Part shown: positions 45,694 to 58,851 of the stretch, piece by piece
How positions within the stretch are numbered: position 1 is the stretch's first letter
How the letters are laid out: every line of letters begins with the position of its first letter
Made by a program: the position numbers and the translations under genes
From: Ligustrum vulgare
Lineage: Eukaryota > Streptophyta > Magnoliopsida > Lamiales > Oleaceae
Direction: 5' to 3'
Length of the DNA: 64,000 bases
Assembly: GCA_963555705.1 (NCBI GenBank)
Contig: OY743180.1
Location: 41,758,129-41,822,128, forward strand
The notes under the pieces: generated by a model
What the model saw: only the letters and a program-made list of their open reading frames with translations
What the model was told of the DNA's origin: nothing
The model's database searches: none

Positions 45694-48625
45694 ATTCGGG
45701 TCCACTGCCTTTTTTGCAAAATGAGGAAGAGTTCGATCTATGAATCCATTAGGAGCTCTACGACCTCCAACAATTTGCTGACCAACACATGCAATCATCT
45801 GGCTGATATTGATAGGAGATCCTTTGGAACCACATTGTGACATGATTAGCAGGCTATTTCTCCAATTTAGATGTTGCATACAAACCTACCAAAACCAACC
45901 CGTCTCAAAACTAGTAGAAGAACTGACTTTAAGAGAAAATGTTACTTTTTGACTAGACAACACGAGTCTGACAGCCCAGTATATTTGAGTCAAATAGAGA
46001 TGACTTGATATATGGAAAAAAAAATGTATAGGAAGTTGCAAGACAATGCAATATTAGAGATTCAACAAGGAAAATGAGTTCAGTCCCATTTACAAGGGAC
46101 GGAAAAAGTCTAATGTAGGTCTTTTGAGGCAAATACGCATAAAACATCTTTGGCTACAGACATGATAACGATAATCATACACCGGAGTTCATTTCCAGAA
46201 ATTAATTTTGAGGCAGAAAGTATTTGATACGATTGCAGCCTAATTTCCTTCTCAGGTTACCCAATGTTGGGATAGGCCATCCATATGGTAAGAACCAGGT
46301 AATGAACCCAGTTGTACACTTGTACCCAGCCAGGGAATGGAAAATACTTAGACGTCCAACATCATATCATTCACAAAAGAGAAGTGCATATCCTTATTTT
46401 GTTCCTCAATTCATACATTCCCAATCAATCTTTTGTGCTCAGCCATTCCTATTGCATTCACATCATTTCAAATTATTAAGACTCAAACAGAGAGCAAACA
46501 TTTGAATATGCTTGAAGTTCAAAGAAGTCACGTTGCCACATGCTTGTACAGAAACTAACCTCAAGGAGTAGGCACATCTAAACTGGATGAGCCAACAGAA
46601 AATAGATAAGGTAGTCGAAAAAGAAGTGTCTGCGCTCTCCAGCACATGATTGTCAGGTAAGGCAAATACACCCATTCACAGTACAACTAGTATTTAAGAA
46701 ATCACAAAAATCAGTATATGGAAAATAAAAACACACACACACTTACATTCCCAGTTTCTTCTCGAATCCTGTTTAAAACAGAGGTTATTTGAGCTTCAAG
46801 GGTCTGAGAAGCATCACATCCAGTTTTCAACTTAAGCCGCCCATGCTCATATTCGTGTATGAACTCATCACACTTCTTGTACTCTTGAGAAATTGTATTT
46901 TTCTTCTTTTCATTCAGTTCATTCCCAGGTTGGACATCATCGATTCCAATGGAAAACCCATGATTTCCTATCCAACGAGCACTGCAATGTCACAAACAAT
47001 CAACAATACATTATTATGTCCTTTTTCTACTTTGGTTAAGTCAAAATTGTAACAACGATCAACAAAGAAAAAAAAAACACTACGATCTTTCGTAAAAAGG
47101 GTCTCCCTTGAAGTGCAAAACTAATACAAAATCCTCAACGTTGAGCATTATATTGGCTTTATTTTACATTAACCTAACCGCCATCAAACTACCAAGTGTT
47201 TCGTTCAATCTTTAGCTAAGTTCTCAATCTCCAACAAGATTACCAAACAAATATCACCTTTCTGAACACCCCTGCCCAAAACACATAAGAAAAGGAGGAG
47301 GAGAAAAGAAACTTTGATTCATATGAAGCTTTAAATTTGAATAATAACTTCTAGAATCCAATTCCTCAGCTAGAAGATCTAGTGCTTGCTTGGATAATCA
47401 CCTTCAAAATCACCTTTAAATTTGAAGAATGATCGCCTTTCTGAACAACCCCAGCCAAAAAACACATAAGAAAAGGAGAAGAAAAGAAACTTTGATTCAT
47501 ATGAACCATTAAATTTGAAGAATAACTTCTAGAATCATATTCCTCAACTAGAAGATCTAGTTCTTGCTTGGATAAGTTTTAAGTGCGTATAAAGAGTGAA
47601 TCCCAAGGAGCGTAGTTAAAAAATAAGTTACGGATATCAAGGAATGAGCAGTTAAAAATTATGTTTGAACAGCTTATAAGCTTGAACTGTATTGGCCAAA
47701 CATGCAGCTAATGTTCCCAAGTGCTCAGTGAATCACACAAGACAAGGTATAAGGCTTTTACAAAGATTTCCTGTCTTACTCTCTGTATCAAGTAAAGAAA
47801 GCTAAAGCATGCTTCTGTATTTTGGAAAGTGGTCTACATAAGGAACTTGCCTAAGACAGCAGTGTCATGGTAGCATAGAAAATAAATGACTGGTAGCGTA
47901 GACAAACCAAAAGAGATTTAGTGTAATTCTGGGAAATGATGAGCAATGTAGTCAAAACTAGATCGAACCAATGGATTCAATTGGAATAACTGGGAAACTG
48001 TCCAGTTTTAGGTAAACTTATCCCCAAGAGAAGCAGGAAATTGTCCCTTTACCTTTTCCAGGATAATGCCAGACTGGTTTTTAAGACATTGATGATAAGA
48101 CAGGTCTTAGGGAAGGAGTGGACAGCCAAAACAAAGCAGTCATATGCATGAAGAGTTTGCCAACAGGAAAAAGAGAAGCTTGGGGCATTGCCTTTGCAGC
48201 TATTTGAAGTACTGACCAATTCAGAATTATTTGACTGTCAACAGATCAACATCCAACAAGCCAATTCAAATTCATATTTGACATCAATGATTCTGTGAAT
48301 TAGAACAAAGTTAAAATGACTTTTTTTTTTGTAAACTAATACCAACATCACGATGATTTACAACAAGTCACCCAAATCAGTGAATAAAGAAGTAGATAAA
48401 CTGACATGTTACAGTGAAAACTTTGAAAAATAATTGACCGTTGGTTTTATTTTTTTGGAGGATGCAATTTCAAGGTTGTAAAAGCACTGGACAGCAAGAG
48501 GGAAACAGCAGATACAGCTGTCAAAACTCACCTTAACTTCGCCAATCGATTCATACACACTGCAGCAGCATGCGAATTATAATCCCTGAGAAGAACTGAG
48601 AAAATGCCATCCTTGTTTCCATTCC
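45694..48625 (-). pseudogene. NRPC1: NRPC1 exons 13-15
   Basis: Exon 13 (48532-48625) reads [19 protein letters not shown]. Exon 14 (46747-46981) has RWIGNHGFSIGIDDVQPG and the long helical LEAQITSVLNRIREETGN. Exon 15 (45694-45885) has [20 protein letters not shown], a near-invariant block of the secondary channel region. The phases are consistent. Confidence 0.92.
47255..47575. repeat. Tandem duplication in NRPC1 intron
   Basis: 47255-47399 and 47433-47575 are two copies (about 145 bp, diverged by substitutions and small indels) sharing ACACATAAGAAAAGGAG, AACTTTGATTCATATGAA and AACTAGAAGATCTAGT-like segments. Confidence 0.8.
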
Positions 48626-49999
48626 CTATTTCAAAGTTACAAGATTGAGTATGTAACTAATCTATATCCAATTGTTTCAAGCAATAGCTTAGAGAAAAGC
48701 AATAAACTAATTTTATAAAATCTATTAGTGAACTATCAATCAGAGCAGAGAATCTAAAATTTATGCACTTCCAAGTCGAATGAAATGAACTTACAGACTA
48801 ACATATCAGCTTATGGGAAGTTTTCATGTTTGAATAAACTAAATGCTGTCTGCAATCAACATGCTATCTGCCACACCCATAAAATTTTTATTTTCTACTT
48901 AAACCCCCAAATAACAAAGCTGACGCATGGGTCCACAAACTAAAAAATTCAGTTTGATTGGCTTTCTACTTTTCAAACAAGCAAGTGTAATGGTCAGAAT
49001 AAGATTCTACAAGTTTGATGCTGAATTTTTAGTTTACATTGATTTCAGTTTTAAACAACAGGAAATTCAAAAATTAAATTATCATGGAGAGTATTGGAAC
49101 AAATGCTGATCTATGAACTTAATTTTTCCTAGTCAATTTTGCAACTCAGATCTGGAGATTTCAATGTCCTTTAGAAGTCATTCTGTCAAAAAGAAAGAAG
49201 GTTGTTTCTAGAATGCAGAAATTTCATCATAAGAAATTTCAAACTTGCAATACAATTTTTCAGCATGTTTCTTTGGATACTACTATCAACTTCGCCAAAT
49301 GAAATACCAGAAATGGTGAGCAATAAAAAAGATATCCAAGCTACCCTGAAAATACGTTTTGAAATGAGACCATACAAGAATATCGAATTTACTTTGAGGA
49401 ACAAGCGGATGTTAAATATGATCGGAAGCAAAGAGGAAAATAAAGAGGTAAACCAAAAAAAAAAATCCCATCCTAGAATCCAAGGAGGTTAGGCAAGACA
49501 ATTTGGCGCAGAGAATAGAACTGAAAATCTTGAAACAAGAATAAAGTTGAAAACTCGAAATTTGTAGAAAATAATTTTATTGTATTGAATTGAATTGATT
49601 TAATTTGATGACTGAAAAGTGTACAAACCTTTGTTTATAATCTTTCTATTATTAGGAAACTAAACTTAAAAAAAAAAAAAAAAGAGAGAGAGACAGAGAC
49701 AGAGAGAGAAGAAATAATATTCTAATCAATCTAAATAAGAAAAACAGAAAATAAATCCTATTTGGAATAGGATTACACTATACTTAATCACAATTTCGGA
49801 CACCGTACAATTAGCACAACCTCCATGAATAATGTATTTCAGATGCACAAACACATGCAGCGCATCAATCAAAGAACGCAGAGTAAATTGACAGGAAAAT
49901 AATCTTAACATACGTGGCAAATCTCTTGCTAAAGAAACCCAAAATCAAGGGACGAATCAAAACCTGATGACTTAACAAAGAGAGAGAAAGGACACAAAC

Positions 50000-50216
50000 C
50001 TAAAGTAGCCTTCCCAAGTTGACCACTAATCAGTTCACTATTACGAATATAAACGAAACCATCGTTTGGACACATTGTTTCCTTAGGCTTCTCCTTTTCA
50101 CCTTTAGGCTTACTGTACGTTTTTTCTGCAACGGTAAGATTTACATAGACTCTCATTTTTGCATGTGGCTGCAATAACAAACTAAACAGTTGTTTACCAG
50201 TCCAGAGCTCTACTGG
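50000..50216 (-). pseudogene. NRPC1: NRPC1 exon 12
   Basis: Begins [15 protein letters not shown] after a strong polypyrimidine tract and CAG, and ends [14 protein letters not shown] plus one base (phase 1). In other plants the residues before PVELWTGKQ belong to a conserved block (NGE..VA..QDFLT) that is not found anywhere between 50217 and 53924. Confidence 0.9.
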
Positions 50217-50282
50217 CTGCAGAAACAACAAAATGAGATAAAATATTTGTGTTCCCAAAGCAGTTGAGAAAAAATATACTTA

Positions 50283-50380
50283 GCCCCTATTTGGTACCAA
50301 TTAAAATCTAGTTTTAAGTCAAAGTCAACAATCAATTTAGGAACCATTTATCGGAAAAGGAGAACAAAGTAATACCAAAT
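50283..50380. mobile_element. MITE, family 3, short copy
   Basis: GCCCCTATTTGGTACCAATTAAAATC at the left end matches the copy at 44333. A plausible right end is TAATACCAAATC near 50375. It is shorter than the other copies, probably by internal deletion. Confidence 0.45.
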
Positions 50381-50419
50381 CAATGATGAGTTATCATCGT
50401 TACTAGTTTCATTTGGGAA

Positions 50420-53400
50420 TGTATACCGGAGATAGTCAGGTTCCTTCATAGTCTAGTACCATTGATTCGTTTCCTGAAATACCCCTAGAGTTGTGGCATG
50501 GGTGCAAGCTCAGTTTACACCACATTCAGATTTGGGGACTTTTGGCACACAAGCTGAAAGGAAGGATTGACGAGATGGTGACAACAATGAAGGTTTGATT
50601 ATATATAAGGTATACAATGAAACTAGAAATTATTTCTTCTATAATCCTCTGGTCCAGAAAGTATTTGTTGAGTACAAATGTGACTTTCTTAGAGGATAAG
50701 GCATTTAGAAGAATACAAATCCACAAGTAAAATTCTATTGGATAAGATGTTAGAACGTGGTTCAAACAACTTGATTCCAGGTTTCCGCATAGAATTAATC
50801 TTGATGATTTGGGACTTCCTACGGAACCGATGGTTGCTGATCCTAGTGGGAGAAATAGGCAAGTGGTTCAACCACTAATTTTGCCTGGTGAACCCAATGG
50901 ACAGGGAAAAACCAAAGGTTGTAGTTGAAGTTGTTCTCACTGTTCTGCCTCTTCTTTATGTTCATAAAGAGGTAGTGAAGAGGTTGATCCCAATTAGGGA
51001 TATAACCAAGTAGTGGGAGGAGAGGAAGGGACTCTGTTTGGACATAATTGAAATACACTTCCAGCGACTAATTGGATTGGGAGGGTTGTGATACCACCTT
51101 CTTGGCTCTTATTCTACGGAGAGTCTTTTTAGACAGTCTCTGCTGAAATAAGAGAAGAACTCCTCATTTAGGGAAGTGGTAGAAGTTATAGACTTGAAAT
51201 CATGGAAGGTGAATGTGAACTCGGAATTAGATTCCTAGTAATCCAACAAGTTTGGATATTTGTAGACGCACCCAATGGGGTCAAACCTATAGGGTTTGAT
51301 GATTTTTAAGATGATAAAAGAATGGTAGATGGAAAGGTTGATACCTTTAGTGCAAGGCTTATGGTTGTGGGTTTGTGAAACCCTTCTCGCCAATAGCCAT
51401 GCGAAAAGTTTACCTGGATCTTTTATCCATTGTCGTTCATTGTGAAAATGAGGTACGACAAATGGATATCAAGATGTTGTTTCTTGAATGCATCTTGAGG
51501 AAATCATTTACAAAGTGTAATCTAATGAGTTCATATAAAGACCATGAAAGTACAATTCATGACTTACAAGTTTCCAACTTTGGATTTGGGTAATTGTTCA
51601 AGATATGGAATATAGAATTTGATAGAACCATTGTGATACATGTTCTTAATCAAAATCTTGATATATCTTAAGTATACTCATGTATACAGAATAATGAGAC
51701 AGTTTTCACGACTATTTATTTGAATGACACTCTACTTATGTGTGAGAGTATTTTCATTAAATACTAATTGACACCAGCAATTAGACTTGAAGGACTTGTA
51801 GATGACTGTCTATTTTTTCTAGACATCCGTACTTTTCGGAGTGGGAGAAAAATGAAATAGAAAGTCTCAAGTTTCATGTAATAATAAGATACTATCTACA
51901 TTTGCAATATTGAAGTCTTGAAAGGAATAATATTCTTTGTGGACTTTATCTATCTTATGAGTATTCTCCTAAGACTCATGGTAAGATAGAGAAGATTCCT
52001 TATGCTCCGGCTATAGGAAGCCTTACTTTGCACTAGATAAGTCATATCTTATGCTGGGGATATTGTTGGTGATTATTAGTTTGATCCAGGATCAGATCAT
52101 TGAATAGAGGTACACCATATACTGAAGCGTTTTCGAAAAACGAGTAAATATTTGCTTATCTATTCAGTTGGTGATCTGATGGAATAAAACTAATTAAGAT
52201 CTGATTTGACTAGGATTCTCGAGAGTCGTCAAAATTGGAATATAATTGGGAGATATTGTGGTTAATTGGTTGGGAATAACACAATCTTGGATTGTTTGTT
52301 ATACAACCGTGACTTACATCGAAAGGAGTTATCATCTTTGTTGAGAACATAATCATTAATGTAATGATGATGTTGACAAGATGAATGATTCGATGTTTCA
52401 TGTATACTCTAAGGGCAAGTGGGAGATTGTTGGAATTATATATGCCCATAGAGTATAATTCACGACATTTAAAAGTAAAATATTAATTGATTGTATTAAT
52501 ATGATGTTGTGTTTGTCCACGGGTCGATTTGATATTATAAATTGAGTGTTTAAGTTGTTAAACACAGAAAGATTCAATTTGTGATTCGATCTAAAATTAA
52601 CGTTCACGGTCAGTAAATAAATATGGAAAATTTATTTTGATAAGATCGTCTCGATTTTATTAAAGTTTATCTTTGACTTTGGTAATAAAATTGAGAGTAC
52701 ATTTGGAACGTATTGGACGGGACCACGTGAAATTAATTTGTGACATTGACCATACAAATTTAATTTCACTTGATTATCGTACGTGGGACCTTAATCCTAA
52801 TCGGATAATGGACTTCGATTACTAACTTGAAGTTCTTTGAGGTATCAATGGGTGAGATCAAATTACTGATCAATATCTCGGTACTTTGGGAATTAAAGTG
52901 AAATAACGAGGAACATATATTCGTATTATGGAATCCGTCACCTTTTAGGTATGATCATAATCTCACTGGTTCTTCTAGTGGACAGTTGAATCTGAGCTCA
53001 GTAATTCGACAGTGACTGTTGAATTCTATGATGTGATGGGATCACATCGAACTGTCAGATAGAAGATGAGAGTTGAGAATTTATGAATATTCGGAGAAGG
53101 GCATTTTGGTCATTTTAACTTGCTCCGAATATTCGAGTTGATCGACGGGGGTAACATGTAAGAACGATAAGTCAGAGGATATAATTATTGATTAATTGTT
53201 TCAGTAATTTCAATTTTACTAAGAGTGCAATCTCGTTCTTTTAGTGGAATAGAACGTGATTAATAAATTAATTTTGACTGATCAAGAGTTGATCGGGTCA
53301 TAATTAATTTATTGGAGCTTAGTTTAATTGGATCCGATCAGGTTCCCTCGGTGGCTTCACTATAATGGGTTTATACAGGCTTATTACCTGTATTGGGTTG

Positions 53401-53712
53401 TGCAGAAATGGGCCTGGGTTATGGTACTAGGCCTGGTAGGGTTTTGGAGTGTAAAGATATTACAAATAGTCTCCCAAGACTATTTTTTCTTAACCTAATT
53501 GGAAAAGTGGCGAGACACACACTACAGTGTGTAGTATGTGTTTCCTCTTTACAAAGAAACCCTAAACCTAGTTTAACATAGGTCTTGAGAAAGGTGACCA
53601 CGCACCTGCACAGCTGTCATTGGAGAACACCGAGGAAAGCTTGAGGGTTTGAAACTTTGGTGAAATCAAGAAGCAGCGAAAAGAGATTATTGTAAAGCAC
53701 GCTACAAGGGTA
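50420..53712 (+). mobile_element. Decayed Ty1-copia remnant with 3' LTR
   Basis: The plus-strand traces of copia RT are WIFVDAPNGVKPIGFDDF, KVDTFSARLMVVG and IVVHCENEVRQMDIKMLFLE. A polypurine AAGTGGGAGAT at 52417-52427 is followed by the LTR from 52428 (TGTTGGAATTATATATGCCC). The 5' LTR, gag and integrase cannot be identified. The left and right limits are approximate. It occupies the NRPC1 intron from which a conserved exon is missing. Confidence 0.75.
52428..53712 (+). repeat. Decayed copia 3' LTR (approximate right end)
   Basis: Begins TGTTGGAATTATA after the polypurine tract. It contains a promoter-like GGGTTTATACAGG and, near its end, CTACAGTGTGTAGTATGTG. The exact terminal CA could not be fixed. 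Confidence 0.6.
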
Positions 53713-53924
53713 ATATCTCTTTCTTTTTTTATGTGCACAAAATTATTTATTCCAAGTTGAATACATAGAACAGAAAATCCTGTAACGGGATGATCTATCA
53801 CAAGAAATCAATTTTTGTGAGTAGAACAACCCGGTTTCCCAACACCATATATGCCCGAAGCCAAATATTAGTAAGGCCATTAACATAATTGGGGAATAAT
53901 ACTGTGAAAAGTCAAGTACTTTAC

Positions 53925-55951
53925 CCACATTAGCATGATAGCCTCTGCACGAGCCTCTTCAGTTTGGGGAACGTGAATATTCATCTCATCACCATCAAAA
54001 TCAGCATTGTATGGATTGCAAACTGACTCGTTAAATCTCAGAGTTCGCCAAGGCATTATCCTTGCCTACAAGCAACAAATATATTGGATAATGCATATGA
54101 ACAGGGTTTGGAAAGTTAATGAAAATGCTCTTTACTGAGAACAATAATTACCCTATGGCACAAGATTGACATACGATGCAAACTTGGTTGTCTATTAAAC
54201 AAAACAGCATCTCCATCTTCAAGATGACGATCAACAATATAGCCATATTTAAGTTCATCAGCATGACGCTTTCTGGATGAGAACATTAGTGATCTGAAAT
54301 AGATAAAATCCCATTAGGCCAAATCTTCATCTCAAAAGAAGTACATAATAGATTATAGAAGATAGTCCGCACATCTCGGTACCATCAGGGTGCCGTATAA
54401 ACTTTGCACCAGGGTATTTATTAGGTCCATTACGTACACGCTGCCTCAACTTCTCTATATTATTATGATGTGAAACGAGCTCGGGATAAGTTAAAATTTG
54501 TGCCATTTGGACTGGAATAGCAACCTGAACACAAGAGAGCATTCAAGTACAAAAATATGACCAGTCCTAAAATAATTAAAATCTCACTTTAAAGTCAGAC
54601 CTCAGTAACATCCAGGTTTGGATCAGGAGATATAACGGTCCTGCCAGTATACTCTACACGCTTTCCTGACAGATTCGCACGAATACGTCCAGATTTCCCT
54701 TTGACTTTCTGAACAATGCCAGACAATGGCTTCTTGGCAGGCGGTTGCAACGGAATACCACGTACGTCACTGTTTATATACTGGGCACACTCCATTTGAA
54801 CATCGACCCAACTAGTCTGATTCAACATTTTAAATTAATCAATTGGTCAGGACAAGACAATCTGCAGCTTCTGAAAGACTGTACAAGAAGCCTAAGTGCA
54901 TGATGCTTCAGCACAGCTGATATCTGTCAATTATGTATACTGAATGTTCTAATACCAGAAACTTTACAGAAATGATAGTTTTAGAAATCAGCAATCGCAT
55001 ACATCATGCAAATCTTGTAAGTTACCAAAATGTATGACCACAAAAATAGCAGCAAGTAGCAATCAGATCCTATATCAGAAACAAAATAATTGCAAACAGA
55101 ATCCAGAGAATCATGAATGTGCCACGTTGAGGAATATAGGGAGCTTTGGGTTTAGAGTGTCTGCTTTTCCGTTTTCATCTAGTGGAAACAAAGTACTAGA
55201 AACTCAAAATAAGCAGAACTTAGTTATTAAAAGGCTGAGTAAAGTTTTGCGCTTTCAAGCATGCTTGTTGTGTGCTTCCACGTGTTTCTATCACTACTAT
55301 CAAGTTTGATCTCAAGACGGGATTCAAAACCTTGTATTTCATCAAGTATGAATTGACCCCCCAAGTGTACATATCTTTTCTATGAACACAAGTAAAGAAA
55401 AAATTCTAATTGGAGATGGGCCGTGTTATTGTTATCCCAACTCCCATACATGTTTAGTAATTTAAACAATCGGAATTGATCTAGTGCCCACAGTGGGCAA
55501 ATTTTATGGCACCCACTATGTGTGTAATGCTGCCATGTCTCCCAAAAAAATATATATATATATAAGGATACGTGGCAACATCACAACCACAGTAAGCACA
55601 TTTTATGGTGCTCACTGTGAACACTAGATCGGGACATTTTAGACAATTAATAAAGTTCTACCCATATATCCACTTTTCTTGCATATGAAGAAGACTTTTC
55701 ATGATTGATAATGACAATAAGAGAAAATTGCGGGCAAAACCACTTAACCATTGTTAGAACCAAACAGACGTGCGCAATATTAAGAGGTAATAAATTAAAA
55801 GATTGTGTCAACAAAAAAGTAATTCAAAATAGAGAAGGAAAATTATCTTACCAAACTTTTGCTATGAAGGTTTGACTCTGATATTTCCTGGCGAAGACTA
55901 GCATTTGCCTGAATGATGCGCTTTAATCTCTCTGTAGAGTCATTCTCATTG
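53925..55951 (-). pseudogene. NRPC1: NRPC1 exons 7-11 (active-site metal motif)
   Basis: Exon 8 (54601-54816) carries [20 protein letters not shown] and ISPDPNL. Exon 9 ends with an unusual donor (GTGCGG) after GAG AT. Exon 10 carries [10 protein letters not shown]. Exon 11 (53925-54065) carries the catalytic Mg-binding [10 protein letters not shown], then [12 protein letters not shown]. It ends in LMW where the family has LMG, followed directly by donor GTAAAG. The exon that should follow is missing. Confidence 0.92.
55478..55630. mobile_element. MITE-like inverted repeat (153 bp)
   Basis: GATCTAGTGCCCACAGTGGG at the left and the inverse TGCTCACTGTGAACACTAGATC at the right form imperfect terminal inverted repeats of about 22 bp, with a TA repeat between. 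No target duplication was identified. It lies in an NRPC1 intron. Confidence 0.6.
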
Positions 55952-57525
55952 CTGCAACCGTAGACAAAAGGGTTAATATTTTTCAAAAGCTCTCTCTTCC
56001 CTTTTCGGCTCCTTATTTGCAAAAGGGAGGAGAAAAAGTGACATGGAACCAAAAAGTACCACCAATCTGACACTTTGCTTGTCAACTAAATCACTCTACT
56101 AGCCTGTGTTAGCAATAAAAATTTAGGTGAATGTCCAGTTGGCTCAAGGTTTGATATCCCATTCTTCTCATCCAATTTTAATGCAGCGGTATGCATATCA
56201 CAACACACACAAGCAGTGTGAAATCTTTCTACAACGTGGTGAACACATTAGTTCTACCCTTTCAGCAATAATTTATGTGAACTTATGTGGCAAAGTACAA
56301 TTCCCACTCTACAGAATGAGAGCTGCTAGAAATTTTAGCACAGAGGCTTGATATTCATAGAGCATTTAAATTCGGATAAAATCCAATTGATTATCCACAT
56401 ATGAACCAACTGGCCAACTATTTATATTATATATTTTAAAAGCAAAAAGGGAATCTCTGGATCATCTGATTGCTCAAGAGCTGTGAGGTCCGGAAGCTAA
56501 TACTGATCTTTTGTATGTTTTATTCGTCATGACTTGTGATTTCAATTTTTAAGCTATACTTACAAATTTTGTATGGATAAATATTTGTCACATCATTGTG
56601 ATTTCAAGTGGATTAAACAAAGAGCTTATTGGCCACTTATATAATTAGCAAACTATAATTTAATGAGTAATGTGATTGTCATGCGAGACCATTAAACAAA
56701 GAACATATTAGCCTTTAGTTATTATCCTTCTGCATAAAATTGTCAGATGTCCCATATGATTTCAATTCCAAGCCTTTTGCTGCTCAACTTTTGTACATCA
56801 TCAGGCCTGAGAAGCAATCTACTAGATATATAACTTTGCATCAAAGAGACAACAACGGAAGGAAGATAGAGAGAATAAAAATTGGATTTAGATATTATTT
56901 TCAATTAGAGTTTAATTCAATTATATGTTTGTTTTTGAGGTTTTTCGTGACTTAGTCCGTTTTCAAAATTAGATTAGATAGTCATAATATTTTGATAAAG
57001 TTCTATTTTATTAAATTTCTATGGATATTAGATTATTTGCTAGTCAAATTGTTACGCTCCTGCGCCAACAGATTATCAAATATATCACATTTTCAATCCA
57101 TATATACATCCACTGTATGTATGATTTTGCGGCAAATATCAGACCTCTCATGATTTAGAAGGAATGCACCTGTCATCACAAAGTTCACAAATCATATAAA
57201 TGTGACCATACATTAAGTTGGTGACTACTCTATGAATATCGTTGTGTATCTCATGACTCTTGAAATAACCCAAATGGTGTCCATTCCCCTAAATAAAAGT
57301 TCCTCCATCCCTCGAATTCCACCTTCTTCTCACATATACCAATAACATCACAGCTTTCATTTTCATTCAAAAAGGTTCACCTTAGCCGCAATTTTATTAT
57401 AATAGTATGGTATCCAATTTATAAATACGCTAGAGAACACGATGTAATGCAATCTCAAAATACACCACATACCTGACCAAAAATTGATGGAACCCAGTAT
57501 ACAATACATTAAAGTTAGAGATTAC

Positions 57526-57715
57526 CTCTGCGTTCCACCATCCACAAAAACAGAAGGGCGAATAGCATTTGGAGGCACAAGAATATTTGTCACGATGAGT
57601 TTCTCTGGCCTATCATTAAGATAAAGCAACTCACAATCCTGTGGAAACAAAAGAACAAAATGAAAGCACAAAGGTGAGATTGTAAAACTGATCAAGGATG
57701 TCAAGCCCTGACACT

Positions 57716-57754
<39 letters not shown>

Positions 57755-58655
57755 GTTCCTCAAATGAGAAAAATCACAATGTAGTACCTCATCCAACATA
57801 TTCCTAAAAAGTGAATGAACTGCTTTGGCATCGATCACAGGAGGCGTATTCAATTTTCCTTTAAACTCCTTTCCGTGAGAAAGAGATGTACTGCATTTTT
57901 CCAAGTAATTGTCAACAACTTTTGCACGATCATGCTGGACTCCAAGAAGTGCCTTCTTAACCACACCTGCATTCAGAAAAATTGGAAGCATAATATGCAA
58001 AGAGAGGCATTATTGTAAGACTCTACTAAGATTTCATATATAGATGACTATCAGTATTCATTAGATTATTATGGGTTTCTGGTTATGGCAGATAAAGGAA
58101 AGCTGATAGTGGCAAGTGTATTTAAGGTTTTCCTATTGTCGATAAAGTTGTGGTCTGCCACTATGAAGCTTTTCCAGAATTCTTCATAAAGTATACTAAC
58201 ACCATGTGGCTGAGAGACATTCCAGCCCGCGGAAGCATTTATCAACCTGCATCAACCAGCAAATCTAACAAGTACTAAGCAGACTAGATGTTATGAAGAC
58301 TCTTCGGTACATATTTGTTTAAGTACTTCCACATATATCAATGCTCAGATGCACATGCATATACCTTATTTATAGACAGACTTGTACACGTATTTGTGCA
58401 TAAATATACATTGAATAGAAACGCTGCAAATATATAGTCATATCGCAACTCAGCCAGAGAAAGAGTAGGATCCTAACCATTTATGTATCCGCATCTGGAA
58501 CATCTTACTGCCTTCTTACTCCCTGTCATTGTATTACACTTTTTTATTACTCTTTTCTGCAACTCTTTCTTCCATAAAGGCTCAAGTTTTGGATTTCTCA
58601 TCTTCTTTAGAAAGTCTCGACGATCTTTTTCCTCAAGAAGTACTCGGGAACATTT
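57526..58655 (-). pseudogene. NRPC1: NRPC1 exons 4-6 (second zinc motif, clamp core)
   Basis: Exon 4 (58478-58655) begins KCSRVLLEEKDRRDF and ends CSRCGYING with the second zinc-ligand pair. Exon 5 (57788-57966) completes GYINGVVKKA and ends at NMLDE. Exon 6 (57526-57638) has [14 protein letters not shown] and [10 protein letters not shown], a block shared with all largest subunits. Phases 1, 0 and 2 join without error. Confidence 0.92.
57719..57750. repeat. Poly(T) run, 32 bases
   Basis: A homopolymer in an NRPC1 intron, just below exon 5. It has no associated LINE or SINE body that I can recognise. Confidence 0.9.
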
Positions 58656-58851
58656 CTGTTGAAAAAATTGAGTATATGAGAATGTCAGAAAAATAATTTT
58701 CAGCTCTATGAATACAAGTTCAGTTTCTTTTCAAAAACTCAAAAATAAATTTTGAGTGTTACAATCTTTAACATGACCCAAGTTTCTAATTCTTCCTTAG
58801 GTTAGATATGCACAATACAATAGTGCAGCTTATGCATGATTATGTGGCTTA

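Noticed and set aside
53743..53928. Minus-strand frame directly below NRPC1 exon 11 as the missing exon
   Set aside because: The frame starts beyond the GTAAAG donor, and its translation shows none of the expected NGE..QDFLT motifs.
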